This document shows, in pieces, positions 8,161 through 16,980 of a DNA stretch of 64,000 nucleotides; the first letter of the stretch is position 1; each line of letters opens with the position of its first letter. Below the pieces are notes generated by a model. That model did no database searches, was not told the DNA's origin, and worked only from the letters and a program-made list of their open reading frames with translations. The position numbers and the translations under genes were made by a program. Source of the stretch: Bacteroidota bacterium (GTDB lineage Bacteria > Bacteroidota > Bacteroidia > Chitinophagales > Chitinophagaceae); contig JABDGW010000001.1 in NCBI GenBank assembly GCA_013285855.1, forward strand, positions 6,424 to 70,423. Direction: 5' to 3'.

Positions 8161-8652
8161 TTAATGAGCCGCTATCTGTTCTCTTGATTCATCTACCTGC
8201 ACATCCCTGGAAAAACTTTCTTCAAGCGAAATAATAGTATCAGTTCGTTCAATACCTCTTATTTTTTGCAGCTCATCATGCAACACAAATTTTAGCTGCC
8301 CGATATCTTTACAAATAACTTCTGCAAACATGCTGTAATTACCAGTAGTATAATTAACGCGAACAATCTCAGGAATTTTTTTAAGCTCTTTTGCAACCGC
8401 ATCATATAATGAACTTTTTTCAAGATATATTCCGATAAAAGCAATTACATCGTACCCAAGCAGTTTATGATTGATATGCAATTTGGTGCCGCGTACAATT
8501 CCGGTTTCTTGTAATTTTTTCATGCGTACATGAATGGTACCGCCTGAAACAAATAATTTTTTACCAAGATCTGCGTAGGAAATATTTGCGTTATCCATCA
8601 TTGCCTGAATGATTTGAAAATCCAGTTTGTCAAAATTTGATTTGCCTGTCAT
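8161..8652 (-). CDS. Lrp/AsnC-family transcriptional regulator
   Basis: A 163-residue regulator. An N-terminal helix-turn-helix (LDFQIIQAMMDNANISYADLG start, recognition helix near residues 36-50) is followed by an RAM/ligand-binding ferredoxin-like domain with the family pattern VIAFIGIYLE and TGNYSMFAEVIC. Such proteins respond to amino acids and form octamers on DNA. It faces merC tail to tail, 7 bases apart, and is transcribed alone. No amino-acid operon is adjacent, so the target is unknown. Confidence 0.9.
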   Translation of the reverse strand: MTGKSNFDKLDFQIIQAMMDNANISYADLGKKLFVSGGTIHVRMKKLQETGIVRGTKLHINHKLLGYDVIAFIGIYLEKSSLYDAVAKELKKIPEIVRVNYTTGNYSMFAEVICKDIGQLKFVLHDELQKIRGIERTDTIISLEESFSRDVQVDESREQIAAH

Positions 8653-8681
8653 ATTTATTTATTTGTTAGATAATTTTCATT

Positions 8682-8689
8682 CAAATATA
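8682..8689 (-). promoter_or_regulatory. -7 element of the Lrp-family gene (TATATTTG)
   Basis: On the minus strand the bases read TATATTTG, a perfect TAnnTTTG box, 29 bases upstream of the ATG at 8652. That leaves a leader of about 20 bases in which autoregulation could act. Confidence 0.5.
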
Positions 8690-8797
8690 TAAATGATTAG
8701 ATAATTTCTATAATTTAAAAAATTAACTTGAATAACTTCTATTGAATAAATATGTGTTTTAATATTGCAGTGCAGACGCATATAGTTCTTTACATAC

Positions 8798-8968
8798 TGT
8801 GGGGTGATGAAATCTTTGGCAGACATGCCCTCTCGTCTCGGGGGTGGGGATAACAGGATAAACGGAATGTAGAGCCGACGTTACTTATGGTAAGGCCGAC
8901 CAGGGTTGACCACTAAACTTTGCATTACAGCTAACTGCCTCGTGAAGGTTCGAGTCCTTCCCCTACAG
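8798..8968 (+). ncRNA. tRNA-like structured RNA with a 99-nt insertion
   Basis: The two ends fold like a tRNA. The acceptor stem is TGTGGGG (8798-8804) with CCCTACA (8961-8967), seven pairs including one G-U. The D arm is ATG/CAT (8807-8809, 8824-8826) with U8, G18-G19 and A21 equivalents, and its sequence resembles tRNA-Leu. The T arm is GAAGG/CCTTC with loop TTCGAGT (8944-8960). A stem of CCCTC/GGGGG (8828-8844) could be an anticodon arm, but its loop has C where U33 is required. Bases 8845-8943 are unexplained, far longer than any normal variable arm. No CCA is encoded. A strong terminator follows at once. It may be a degenerate or intron-bearing tRNA or a new tRNA-like RNA. It is not a standard tmRNA: there is no recognisable tag reading frame and it is too short. 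Confidence 0.55.
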
Positions 8969-8974
8969 CTTAAG

Positions 8975-9011
8975 AAGCCTCAACTATTGTCAGCAATAAG
9001 TTGAGGCTTTT
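8975..9011 (+). terminator. Rho-independent terminator of the tRNA-like RNA
   Basis: AAGCCTCAACT (8975-8985) pairs perfectly with AGTTGAGGCTT (8999-9009). An inner ATTG/CAAT extension encloses the loop TCAG, and a short T run follows. It begins 6 bases after the RNA's predicted 3' end, supporting the view that the RNA is a separate transcript. Confidence 0.75.
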
Positions 9012-9111
9012 GTGTTTATAACGCAGACACTTCTATTTCAGTGCTGTAAGGTATTTTTATTAAAAAATTCAACTTTTATTTAATTTTCCCAATACAACAT
9101 TTTTAATTGAA

Positions 9112-9714
9112 ATGATAAAACGGCTATTGTATATTCTTTTAATTGTAATAATATTAATTATCGGCTCAGTTTACTTTTATAACTATGACGAGAAAGATGG
9201 AAGACTGAAAGATACCTGCCAGGCCTTAACCGGAGCACTTACCGTTTTAGCTATTTCATATGCATTCTTAACTTATGAGTTTAATTATCGCAAGTCAGTA
9301 ACTGAAACAAAGAAAAACAAAGAATTACTAACTTATAATACGGCAAGCGAATGGAGTAAACCTCATATGTTGGATTACCAAATCATTCTTGATGATTTTT
9401 ATCAAAGCCATGATTCCAACGACCCTGATTATTACAAAAAATTCTTTGATGATTTAATGGATCAAAAAAATATAGAAGTTAGAAAAGCTTTTGCCTGTAT
9501 ATTCAATTATTTAGAAACTATTTCCTTAGCGGTAAGGCAAGATTTGGTAGATGTGGAATTTACAAAAATCTTTTTGTACGATATTTTTGAATTTTATTAC
9601 AATACCTACAAAGGTCATATCAAATACAGGGAAGAAAAAAGAAATGTTAGTGATTTGTGGTACACTTTTACCCATTTAGCACAGGAATGGCAGGAAAAGA
9701 AGCTGCAGAACTAA
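9112..9714 (+). CDS. DUF4760-like membrane-anchored protein
   Basis: A 200-residue protein with two N-terminal hydrophobic helices (about residues 4-25 and 37-55) followed by a soluble helical domain. The segment FNYLETISLAVRQDLVD near residue 130 resembles the core of DUF4760, a family of unknown function often found in accessory regions. It stands alone between two structured RNAs. No catalytic motif is visible. Family assignment is moderate and no function can be given. Confidence 0.65.
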   Translation: MIKRLLYILLIVIILIIGSVYFYNYDEKDGRLKDTCQALTGALTVLAISYAFLTYEFNYRKSVTETKKNKELLTYNTASEWSKPHMLDYQIILDDFYQSHDSNDPDYYKKFFDDLMDQKNIEVRKAFACIFNYLETISLAVRQDLVDVEFTKIFLYDIFEFYYNTYKGHIKYREEKRNVSDLWYTFTHLAQEWQEKKLQN

Positions 9715-9729
9715 ATAATTAAATTACAT

Positions 9730-9737
9730 TATCTTTG
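9730..9737 (+). promoter_or_regulatory. -7 element of a small RNA transcript (TATCTTTG)
   Basis: A perfect TAnnTTTG box 13 bases after the DUF4760 stop. Transcription would begin near 9743 and run into the terminator at 9859-9886. Confidence 0.6.
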
Positions 9738-9742
9738 TGTAT

Positions 9743-9886
9743 AATTAAACATCATTATTATGATAAACTTAGGCGGCGATAGAGCTTAACATTATTCAAC
9801 CTTTATAAGGTAAAACTGATACAACAGGTTGCTTTACAGCTCCTGCAGTTTTTAAATGTCCTTTCTGAATGCAGAAGGGATTTTTT
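9743..9886 (+). ncRNA. Candidate small RNA with a 9-codon ORF and intrinsic terminator
   Basis: A short transcription unit delimited by a perfect -7 box and a terminator. Inside are a 9-codon reading frame at 9760-9789 (MINLGGDRA), a perfect hairpin ACCTT-TAT-AAGGT near 9800, a small CAAC-AG-GTTG stem, and pairing potential between GAGCT (9782-9786) and AGCTC (9838-9842). It may be a free-standing sRNA, a leader-peptide attenuator for galM downstream, or an unassigned riboswitch. It resembles the fluoride riboswitch only in scattered words and lacks its pseudoknot. Start and 3' end are inferred from the signals. Confidence 0.45.
9859..9886 (+). terminator. Rho-independent terminator
   Basis: TCCTTTCTG pairs with CAGAAGGGA (one T-G wobble) around the loop AATG, followed by six T. 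It ends the small transcript that begins near 9743. Confidence 0.75.
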
Positions 9887-10060
9887 GTTTTGCTGATTGC
9901 TAAATTCCAGGCATTTTCACCGAATTAAATAAGCATCCCAAATAATGTGATAATAGCTAAAAAAAATTATTTTGCCATAATATAAAGTTTGATGCAAGTC
10001 AAAACAATCTTTTACAGTATAAAGAAGCAGAATTAAACCATTAACAGAAAAAAATAAACT

Positions 10061-11242
10061 ATGCATATTAAGAACAATATATTTTTTATCTTATTGATCG
10101 CATTTGCAGCGTGTCAAAATAATTCAACAATGAACAATACAAGCAATACAGACAGTACAAAAAATGATGCAGACACAACCACACAATTAATTCCATCAGC
10201 GAAAGATTTTCAAAGCACGATTGATGAAAAGCAAACTGATTTATATGTGCTGAAGAATGGGAATATGCAGGTTGCCATCACGAATTATGGTGCAAGAATA
10301 GTAAGCATTATTGTGCCTGATAAAAACGGAAATCCAACCGATGTTTCTGTTGGATATGATGCAGTAAAACCATATTCAGAGGGTGGCGATACCTATTTTG
10401 GTGCTATCGTGGGCCGCTATGGAAACCGCATTGCAAAAGGCAAATTTAAACTTGATGAAAAAGAATATACATTGGCAACAAATAATGCACCCAACCATTT
10501 GCATGGCGGTAATAAAGGTTTTTCAAGAGTGGTGTGGGATGCACAACCACAAAATGATTCAACGTTAATTCTTACTTATTTGTCTAAAGATGGTGAAGAA
10601 GGTTATCCGGGAAATCTTACTTCAAAAGTTATATACACTGTATTAAGTAATAATAAATTAAAAATAGATTACGAGGCAACAACTGATAAGAACACTGTTT
10701 TAAATCTTACTAACCATACTTATTTTAATTTGAACGGGCAGGGCAGCGAAACGATTTTAAATCATGCTGTAATGATAAATGCTGACAGGTATACGCCGGT
10801 TGATTCTACACTAATTCCCACAGGAAAATTTGAAGCTGTTAAGGGAACCCCGCTTGATTTTAGAACGCCAACAGCAATTGGTATAAGAGTAAATGATACA
10901 AGCAATCAGCAAGTAAAATTTGGTCATGGCTATGATCACAATTTTGTTTTAAATACAAAAGGAAATTTGAATGAAAAAGCTGCAGAGGTTATCAGCGATC
11001 AGTCAGGTATTGTTATGGATGTTTATACGAAAGAACCGGGTTTACAATTTTATGTAGGTAATTTTATGAACGGAAGTCATACAATAAAAGGCGGAAAAAA
11101 AGATGATTACAGAACTGCTTTCTGCATGGAAACACAGCATTATCCAGATTCACCTAATCAACCAAATTTTCCAACAACAGAATTAAAACCGGGGCAGCAA
11201 TATCAAACAACAACAATCTATGCTTTTACAGTAAACAGGTAA
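10061..11242 (+). CDS. galM: Aldose 1-epimerase (mutarotase), lipoprotein
   Basis: A 393-residue mutarotase that interconverts alpha and beta anomers of aldoses. The N-terminus is a lipoprotein signal with lipobox AFAAC near residue 18 and a Ser/Asn/Thr-rich linker, so the enzyme is exported and lipid-anchored. Core motifs are RYGNRIAKG near residue 126, HLHGG, the catalytic-His block NLTNHTYFNLNG near residue 217 and the catalytic-Glu region FCMETQHYPDSPN near residue 352. It converges with the sugar kinase gene, 6 bases apart. Periplasmic mutarotases are common beside sugar utilisation genes in this phylum. Confidence 0.92.
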   Translation: MHIKNNIFFILLIAFAACQNNSTMNNTSNTDSTKNDADTTTQLIPSAKDFQSTIDEKQTDLYVLKNGNMQVAITNYGARIVSIIVPDKNGNPTDVSVGYDAVKPYSEGGDTYFGAIVGRYGNRIAKGKFKLDEKEYTLATNNAPNHLHGGNKGFSRVVWDAQPQNDSTLILTYLSKDGEEGYPGNLTSKVIYTVLSNNKLKIDYEATTDKNTVLNLTNHTYFNLNGQGSETILNHAVMINADRYTPVDSTLIPTGKFEAVKGTPLDFRTPTAIGIRVNDTSNQQVKFGHGYDHNFVLNTKGNLNEKAAEVISDQSGIVMDVYTKEPGLQFYVGNFMNGSHTIKGGKKDDYRTAFCMETQHYPDSPNQPNFPTTELKPGQQYQTTTIYAFTVNR

Positions 11243-11248
11243 GTGTGC

Positions 11249-12619
11249 TTAAAGTGGTTTGAATAGTTTTACGGCGATTAAATTTCCAGGTATTGGATTT
11301 TCATTCCAGTGTTCGTGCATTAACAATGCAGCGCCTAATGCAGATGCATGAGAAACAGTTGCCGCATACACTTCCATCTCAGGAAATGATATGGCAAGTA
11401 AATTCATATACACATCATTTTTACTAAAGCCGCCATCAACAAAAATTTTTTGCACAGCTGTGCCCTGTAAAACAAGTTTTAAAGCATGTACCTGCTGCTG
11501 CATTATATCTGACATTAGCTGATGATATGCCTGCTCATATGTTTTAAATTTTTTTAAATCACGCTCTTTAAATAAAGATTGCTGAACCATTGCATTTTTA
11601 TCACTCACTGGTTGCGTTATATTTTTCCGCTGGTTTTTTTTCAGCAGCGCTGCATCATAATTTATTGTTGTAAAATAATCCTCCGGCTTGCGAAAATATT
11701 CACTCAAAATTTTCACCTGTTGTTCATGTTCATAGCCTGCAAATAATCTTGATGCTTTAACAGGCTCTCCCTTATAATTAAGAAAACAAAGACAATCCTG
11801 ATGCAGTTCATAATCAGTAAGCATTGAATGATTAAACGGATTTAAGCTGATGCACCATGTGCCCGTTGATATTAAAACAAATGGTTCATTAAAAGAATGC
11901 AGGTATGGAATTAATGCCGCTGAACTATCATGCAAACCAATACCGGATAAATATTTTTTGTTGTTGTATTCAAACGGAATTGATGAAACAGATGGTAATA
12001 TAGGCGCAAAATATTTTTCTATACTTTCATTATTTATCCATTGATGATAGGCATGCTGATTAAAATTCCAGAGATTGGTATGGCAGCCGATGCTGGTAAT
12101 ATCTGTCGCAAAATTTTTAGTCAATATATAATGTAAATACTGAGGAAGGTGCAGCGCATATTTAATTGTAGAAAACGATTTTGGCTTTTCGTGTTTTAAA
12201 CGATATAGTTGCATGCCAGCATTAAGACTTCCTAAAACCGGCGATGCAGATTCTTTTGTAAAAGCACTTATGCCGCCATATTTTTTATAAAATCTTTGCT
12301 GCAGTTTCTGCGGAAATGGTTTAAGATAATTATATAAATGAGTAACCGGGTTTTCATTTTCATCAAGATAAACAAAGCTGGCGCCGTAAGCACAAAAGTT
12401 AATTGCTTTTATATTAAACCGGCCATCAGTAATAATTGCATCGAAAGAATTTTTTATCCATTCTGTTAATGCGTGTAAATCTTCACAGGGAAAGTTATCT
12501 TCATCTGTCGTTTCAGCAAGCTGTGTATTTTGTTCATAAATGATAGTATAATTTTCATCAAACAGAACAAGCTTCTTATTGGTTTTACCCACATCAAATA
12601 TGGCAATTACATTTTGCAT
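11249..12619 (-). CDS. FGGY-family carbohydrate kinase (rhamnulokinase-like)
   Basis: A 456-residue sugar kinase of the ASKHA fold. The N-terminal phosphate-binding loop is IFDVGKTNKK (about residues 6-15), a second phosphate motif is STGTWCISL near residue 250, and the adenosine-binding FVDGGFSKND lies near residue 393. The gene starts on the last base of the upstream isomerase gene, so the two are tightly coupled. Given the partner, the likely reaction is phosphorylation of L-rhamnulose or a related ketose. The aldolase that would complete the route is not in the window. Substrate is inferred. Confidence 0.82.
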   Translation of the reverse strand: MQNVIAIFDVGKTNKKLVLFDENYTIIYEQNTQLAETTDEDNFPCEDLHALTEWIKNSFDAIITDGRFNIKAINFCAYGASFVYLDENENPVTHLYNYLKPFPQKLQQRFYKKYGGISAFTKESASPVLGSLNAGMQLYRLKHEKPKSFSTIKYALHLPQYLHYILTKNFATDITSIGCHTNLWNFNQHAYHQWINNESIEKYFAPILPSVSSIPFEYNNKKYLSGIGLHDSSAALIPYLHSFNEPFVLISTGTWCISLNPFNHSMLTDYELHQDCLCFLNYKGEPVKASRLFAGYEHEQQVKILSEYFRKPEDYFTTINYDAALLKKNQRKNITQPVSDKNAMVQQSLFKERDLKKFKTYEQAYHQLMSDIMQQQVHALKLVLQGTAVQKIFVDGGFSKNDVYMNLLAISFPEMEVYAATVSHASALGAALLMHEHWNENPIPGNLIAVKLFKPL

Positions 12620-13893
12620 TACAATCCTGTTGCAATTGTTTTGCTGCCGCGTTCTTTTAATAAATGTTCGCGCACCTTTTCATTCCTGTATACAATAAGA
12701 GGACTGATTGCGCCGCCCTTTTGTAATCTTGCTTCGGCAATAATTGCACGCACATCAGTGCGAAAAGCGTGCTGTAAAATTTCCTGTGCTGTTACAACAT
12801 CGTTATTATTTTGCGCTTCTGATAATTTTTTCCTGTCAACTATTAAAGCCTGCGCATAAGCAATCATAATAGCTTCAACAGATTGCAACAGGTCTTCCAA
12901 CGGATCTTTTATATTGTGTGATGCATCAATCATCCAGGCTAAATCATTTGCATGATGCATATTTCGCGCATCCATTCCTTCAATCAATTCGTTAAAAATT
13001 AAAAATAACTGGTAAGGCCTGATGCTGCCAACTGTAAGATCATCATCTCCATATTTTGAATCATTAAAATGAAAACCACCGAGCTTTTTTTCCATTAACA
13101 GCAAAGCTACAATCTGTTCAATATTTGCATTGGGTAAATGATGGCCAAGATCAACAAGCGTGTAAGCTTTATCGCCAAGTTTGTTTGTATATAATAATGA
13201 TTGCCCCCAATCACCTACAGTCATCGAATAAAAATTGGGCTCATAAGCTTTATATTCAACAAACATTTTCCAATCAGCAGGTAAAGCTGCATATACTTCC
13301 TGCAAACTTTCCAGTGTGTTTTGAAAGGCTTTTCTAAAATTCAATTGACCAGGAAAGCTTGAGCCATCACTTAACCAAACTGTAAGTGATGACGATCCTA
13401 ATTCCATCCCATATTTTATTACTTCAATGTTATGATCAATTGCCTGTTTGCGCACAGCTTTATCAACGTGCTGCATTGAACCAAATTTGTAACTGAGCTT
13501 TTGATCGGGTTGATCCTGGAAAGTATTTGAGTTCATTGCGTCGAACTTTAAACCATTTTCTGCTGCAAGTTTTTGTATGTGTGAAGCATTGGAAGGAATA
13601 TCCCACGGAATATGTAATGATATAGCACCGCTCGATGTATTCAGTGCATTTAATAAACCAATGTCTTCAATTTTTTCTTCAAGATTTCGCGGCTCGCCAC
13701 CGCCTGGAAATCTTGCAAAGCGTGTGCCCCCTGTTCCTAATGCCCACGATGGAATGGCAACCTGGAAATCTTTTAAATGTTGAAGTATAACCAGAACATT
13801 ATTAATACCGGCAGCGATAAATTCAAATCTATTTTTATGCTCTTTTAAAAAGAATTGATTGTGCTGTTGAATTTTTTCTTTTTCAATTTTCAT
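12619..13893 (-). CDS. Sugar isomerase, L-rhamnose isomerase (RhaI) type
   Basis: A 424-residue TIM-barrel isomerase of the xylose-isomerase-like fold. The N-terminal WALGTGGTRFARFPGGGEPR block near residue 50 is typical of the RhaI/L-rhamnose catabolism isomerase group, unlike E. coli RhaA. Metal-site candidates are the Glu in FVEYKAYEPN, the Asp and His in LVDLGHHLPN and the Asp in FHFNDSKYGDDD. It converts an aldose to the ketose phosphorylated by the following kinase. It is divergent from paaZ across 163 bases. Exact sugar specificity is inferred. Confidence 0.83.
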   Translation of the reverse strand: MKIEKEKIQQHNQFFLKEHKNRFEFIAAGINNVLVILQHLKDFQVAIPSWALGTGGTRFARFPGGGEPRNLEEKIEDIGLLNALNTSSGAISLHIPWDIPSNASHIQKLAAENGLKFDAMNSNTFQDQPDQKLSYKFGSMQHVDKAVRKQAIDHNIEVIKYGMELGSSSLTVWLSDGSSFPGQLNFRKAFQNTLESLQEVYAALPADWKMFVEYKAYEPNFYSMTVGDWGQSLLYTNKLGDKAYTLVDLGHHLPNANIEQIVALLLMEKKLGGFHFNDSKYGDDDLTVGSIRPYQLFLIFNELIEGMDARNMHHANDLAWMIDASHNIKDPLEDLLQSVEAIMIAYAQALIVDRKKLSEAQNNNDVVTAQEILQHAFRTDVRAIIAEARLQKGGAISPLIVYRNEKVREHLLKERGSKTIATGL

Positions 13894-14032
13894 ATGAGTT
13901 TTTTAAAATTATCTGTTCAATAATTTCGGCAATCGCTAACAAGATAAAGATAGGCTGCATGCAAAAACAATCTTTACTGTGCTTTACTGTTAACACTTTT
14001 GAATATTATAATTTTTGAAAGCTAACAATTAT

Positions 14033-14040
14033 TAGTTTTG
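14033..14040 (+). promoter_or_regulatory. -7 element of paaZ (TAGTTTTG)
   Basis: A perfect TAnnTTTG box 16 bases before the paaZ ATG at 14057, giving a leader of about 10 bases. Confidence 0.55.
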
Positions 14041-14056
14041 ATTCTCATTTTTACAT

Positions 14057-16129
14057 ATGAATAAGCTTGAAAATTTTGTTAAGGGAAGCTGGGTTACGGG
14101 AGATGATGAAGGGCAAATATTGTACAATGCCGTAACCGCAGAAACAATTGCATCAGCAACAACACAAGGGTTGGATTTTAAAGCAATGATTGATTATGCG
14201 CATACAGTTGGTAATCCAAATTTACGCAAACTAACTTTTCATGAACGGGGCAGGATGCTGCGGGCGCTTGCAATGCATTTAAGAAATCATCTCGAAAAGT
14301 TTTATACACTTTCTTATAAAACCGGTGCAACCAAAGCTGATAGCTGGGTTGATATTGAAGGTGGCATTGGTAATTTATTTTCTTATGCTTCGCTACGCAG
14401 AAAATTTCCTGATGAAACATTTGCTGTTGATGGCGACGGCATCAATTTAAGTAAGCACAACACATTCATGGGTCATCATATGCTGGTGCCGAAAGAAGGT
14501 GTTGCCATTCATATTAATGCTTTCAATTTTCCGGTTTGGGGCATGCTGGAAAAATGTGCCGTAAACTGGCTTGCCGGTATGCCTGCTATTGTAAAACCTG
14601 CAACAATTACAAGTTATTTAACTGAAGCAGTAGTAAAAGAAATTATCGCTTCAAACATATTGCCTCAAGGCGCACTGCAATTATTGTGTGGTAATGTTGG
14701 CGATTTATTAGATCATGTTACTGCACAGGATGTGATAACTTTTACGGGCTCAAAATCAACTGCATTAAAATTAAAAAAGCATGAAAGCATTTTAAATGAA
14801 TCTGTACCTTTTAACATGGAAGCTGATAGTTTAAATTGTATTGTGCTGGGTGATGATGTAAATCCAAACGATGCAGAGTGGGATATTTTTATTAAAGAGA
14901 TAAGAAAAGAAATGACGGCAAAAGCTGGACAAAAATGTACAGCCATCCGGAGAATTTTTGTGCCTGAAAATAAAATGGAAGATGCATGGAAATCATTAAA
15001 GCAATCTTTATCGCAAACAGTTATTGGCAATCCGCTAAATGATAAAGTAAGAATGGGTTCGCTTGCAGGCCAATCACAACGTAATGAAGTAAAACAACAG
15101 GTACAGAAATTATTAGCATCGTCACAGTTAATTTATGGTTCATTAGATAGTGTTGAAGTAACAGGTGCAGACGCAAGCAAAGGCGCATTTCTTTCACCAT
15201 TATTACTAATGAATTCAACGCCTTTTGCATCAAACGCTGTACACGAAATTGAAGCTTTCGGACCTGTAAGCACCATAATGCCTTATAAAAACCTGGATGA
15301 AGCAATTGCATTAAGCAAAATGGGAAAGGGTTCATTGTGTTCATCCATCGTTACGGCGAATGATACAATCGCAAAACAATATGTATTAGGTGCAGGCACA
15401 CATCACGGAAGAATTTTAATATTGAATAAAGATTGCGCAAAAGAAAGTACTGGTCATGGTTCGCCATTACCAATGCTTGTTCACGGTGGCCCGGGAAGAG
15501 CCGGTGGAGGTGAAGAAATGGGTGGCATGCGGGGCGTAAAACATTACATGCAGCGTGTAGCCATACAGGGCTCTCCAACATCAATTACAAACATTACAAA
15601 TGTTTATCAGCAACATGCAAAAAGTATTCAAAGCAGCGTACATCCTTTTAAAAAATACTTTGAAGAACTAAGTATTGGTGATCAGGTGATCACAGAAAAA
15701 AGAATTATTACAAGTGAGGATATTAACCGCTTTGCAGATTTAAGCGGAGATCATTTTTACGCACACATTCAAACAACCAATTTTGCCGGAACTATGTTTG
15801 AACAACAGGTTGCGCATGGATATTTTATCATGAGTATTGCTGCGGGTTTATTTGTTGACAGCTATGAAAAAAACCCTGTGCTGTTGAATTATGGCATTGA
15901 TGAATTACGGTTTACAAAACCTGCTTATCCCGGCACAGAGATCTATATTAAATTTACATGCAAAGAAAAATTACCTAACGATAAAAGAATAACCAATAAT
16001 GCTGAAGATTTTAAACGTGGCGATGATATTGAAAAAGGCATAGTGAAATGGCTGGTAGAAATGATTGATGAAACTGAGGAGCAGGTTGGTATTGCTACAA
16101 TATTAACGATGGTGGCTAAAAAAAATTAA
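14057..16129 (+). CDS. paaZ: PaaZ: ring-opening oxepin-CoA hydrolase / aldehyde dehydrogenase fusion
   Basis: A 690-residue bifunctional enzyme of phenylacetate degradation. Residues 1-520 are an aldehyde dehydrogenase domain: VAIHINAFNFPVWGMLEK near 150 for cofactor binding, FTGSKST near 229 and the catalytic-Cys segment AGQKCTAIRR near 293. Residues 545-690 are a MaoC-type hydratase domain with the DLSGDHFYAHI active-site helix. In the known pathway the hydratase opens oxepin-CoA and the dehydrogenase oxidises the resulting semialdehyde. It is followed 5 bases later by an enoyl-CoA hydratase. No paaABCDE or paaK genes are in the window. Confidence 0.92.
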   Translation: MNKLENFVKGSWVTGDDEGQILYNAVTAETIASATTQGLDFKAMIDYAHTVGNPNLRKLTFHERGRMLRALAMHLRNHLEKFYTLSYKTGATKADSWVDIEGGIGNLFSYASLRRKFPDETFAVDGDGINLSKHNTFMGHHMLVPKEGVAIHINAFNFPVWGMLEKCAVNWLAGMPAIVKPATITSYLTEAVVKEIIASNILPQGALQLLCGNVGDLLDHVTAQDVITFTGSKSTALKLKKHESILNESVPFNMEADSLNCIVLGDDVNPNDAEWDIFIKEIRKEMTAKAGQKCTAIRRIFVPENKMEDAWKSLKQSLSQTVIGNPLNDKVRMGSLAGQSQRNEVKQQVQKLLASSQLIYGSLDSVEVTGADASKGAFLSPLLLMNSTPFASNAVHEIEAFGPVSTIMPYKNLDEAIALSKMGKGSLCSSIVTANDTIAKQYVLGAGTHHGRILILNKDCAKESTGHGSPLPMLVHGGPGRAGGGEEMGGMRGVKHYMQRVAIQGSPTSITNITNVYQQHAKSIQSSVHPFKKYFEELSIGDQVITEKRIITSEDINRFADLSGDHFYAHIQTTNFAGTMFEQQVAHGYFIMSIAAGLFVDSYEKNPVLLNYGIDELRFTKPAYPGTEIYIKFTCKEKLPNDKRITNNAEDFKRGDDIEKGIVKWLVEMIDETEEQVGIATILTMVAKKN

Positions 16130-16134
16130 ACAAT

Positions 16135-16914
16135 ATGATTCATCAAATTCAACAAGGCTACGTAAAAACTGAAACCCACCAGGGCATTACTTCAATTGAA
16201 TTCTTTCATCCGCAAAGCAATTCTTTGCCTGCAAAGATTCTAGAAGAGATTGCACAGGAAATCCACATTGCCGGTCATGATGTTGATTGTAAATTGATCA
16301 TTCTTAAAAGTGCAGGTGACAGAACATTTTGCGCAGGCGCATCATTTGATGAGCTTGCTTCTATTTCAACTGAAACAGAAGGCACAAAATTTTTTAGCGG
16401 CTTTGCAAACGTTATTAATGCAATGCGTAAATGTTCAAAGTTTATTATTGGCAGAATACAAGGCAAATGTGTTGGCGGTGGCGTTGGCCTTGCTGCTGCC
16501 TGTGATTATGCAATTGCATTAGAAGGTGCAGATGTAAAACTAAGCGAACTTGCTTTAGGCATTGGGCCTTTTGTTGTTGGGCCTGCTGTTGAAAGAAAAA
16601 TTGGCGTTGCTGCATTTAGCCAGCTATCTATAGATGCAGCATCATGGCACAGCTGTGATTGGGCTAAACGCAAAGGTTTATACGCAGAACTCCACCATGA
16701 TATGGAAAGTTTGGAAGAAGGCATTCAGCAATTATCTTTTTCACTTGCACATACCAGCATACGGGCAATGGCAGAACTTAAAAAAATTTTGTGGCAGGGA
16801 ACAGAACATTGGGATAAACTTTTGCATGAAAGAGCGGCCATAAGCGGTAAGCTTGTTTTAAGTGATTTTACTAAAAATTATATAAAGCAATTTAAAGAAA
16901 AGCTAAGAGGCTAA
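16135..16914 (+). CDS. Enoyl-CoA hydratase/isomerase family protein
   Basis: A 259-residue crotonase-fold protein. The CoA oxyanion-hole segments are DRTFCAGASFDEL near residue 62 and QGKCVGGGVGLAAACDYA near residue 110. The position of the catalytic glutamates is not obvious, since the usual E in GxEL is replaced around KLSELALGIGP. It lies 5 bases after paaZ in one operon, so a PaaF- or PaaG-like step in phenylacetate catabolism is plausible. The gene's end overlaps a repeated CTAAGAG word that reappears inverted before the next promoter. Confidence 0.85.
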   Translation: MIHQIQQGYVKTETHQGITSIEFFHPQSNSLPAKILEEIAQEIHIAGHDVDCKLIILKSAGDRTFCAGASFDELASISTETEGTKFFSGFANVINAMRKCSKFIIGRIQGKCVGGGVGLAAACDYAIALEGADVKLSELALGIGPFVVGPAVERKIGVAAFSQLSIDAASWHSCDWAKRKGLYAELHHDMESLEEGIQQLSFSLAHTSIRAMAELKKILWQGTEHWDKLLHERAAISGKLVLSDFTKNYIKQFKEKLRG

Positions 16915-16980
16915 GAGAAAGAGAAATTTGAATTTACAATTGTTATTTCTTTATCTCCTTTACTCCTTCAATCTCTTAGT

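Noticed and set aside
8845-8863. I-SceI-like sequence (GGGGATAACAGGATAAACG)
   Set aside because: It resembles the 18-base I-SceI site only in part, and a conserved rRNA-like word gives the same letters by chance.
8798-8968. tmRNA or self-splicing intron in tRNA
   Set aside because: No tag-peptide frame and far too short for tmRNA; no group I core motifs (P, Q, R, S) are visible, so I only call it tRNA-like.
9775-9846. Possible fluoride (crcB) riboswitch
   Set aside because: GGCGAT, CTGATA and GCTCCTGC occur in order but the spacing of the last two is too long and the CGCC pseudoknot partner is missing.
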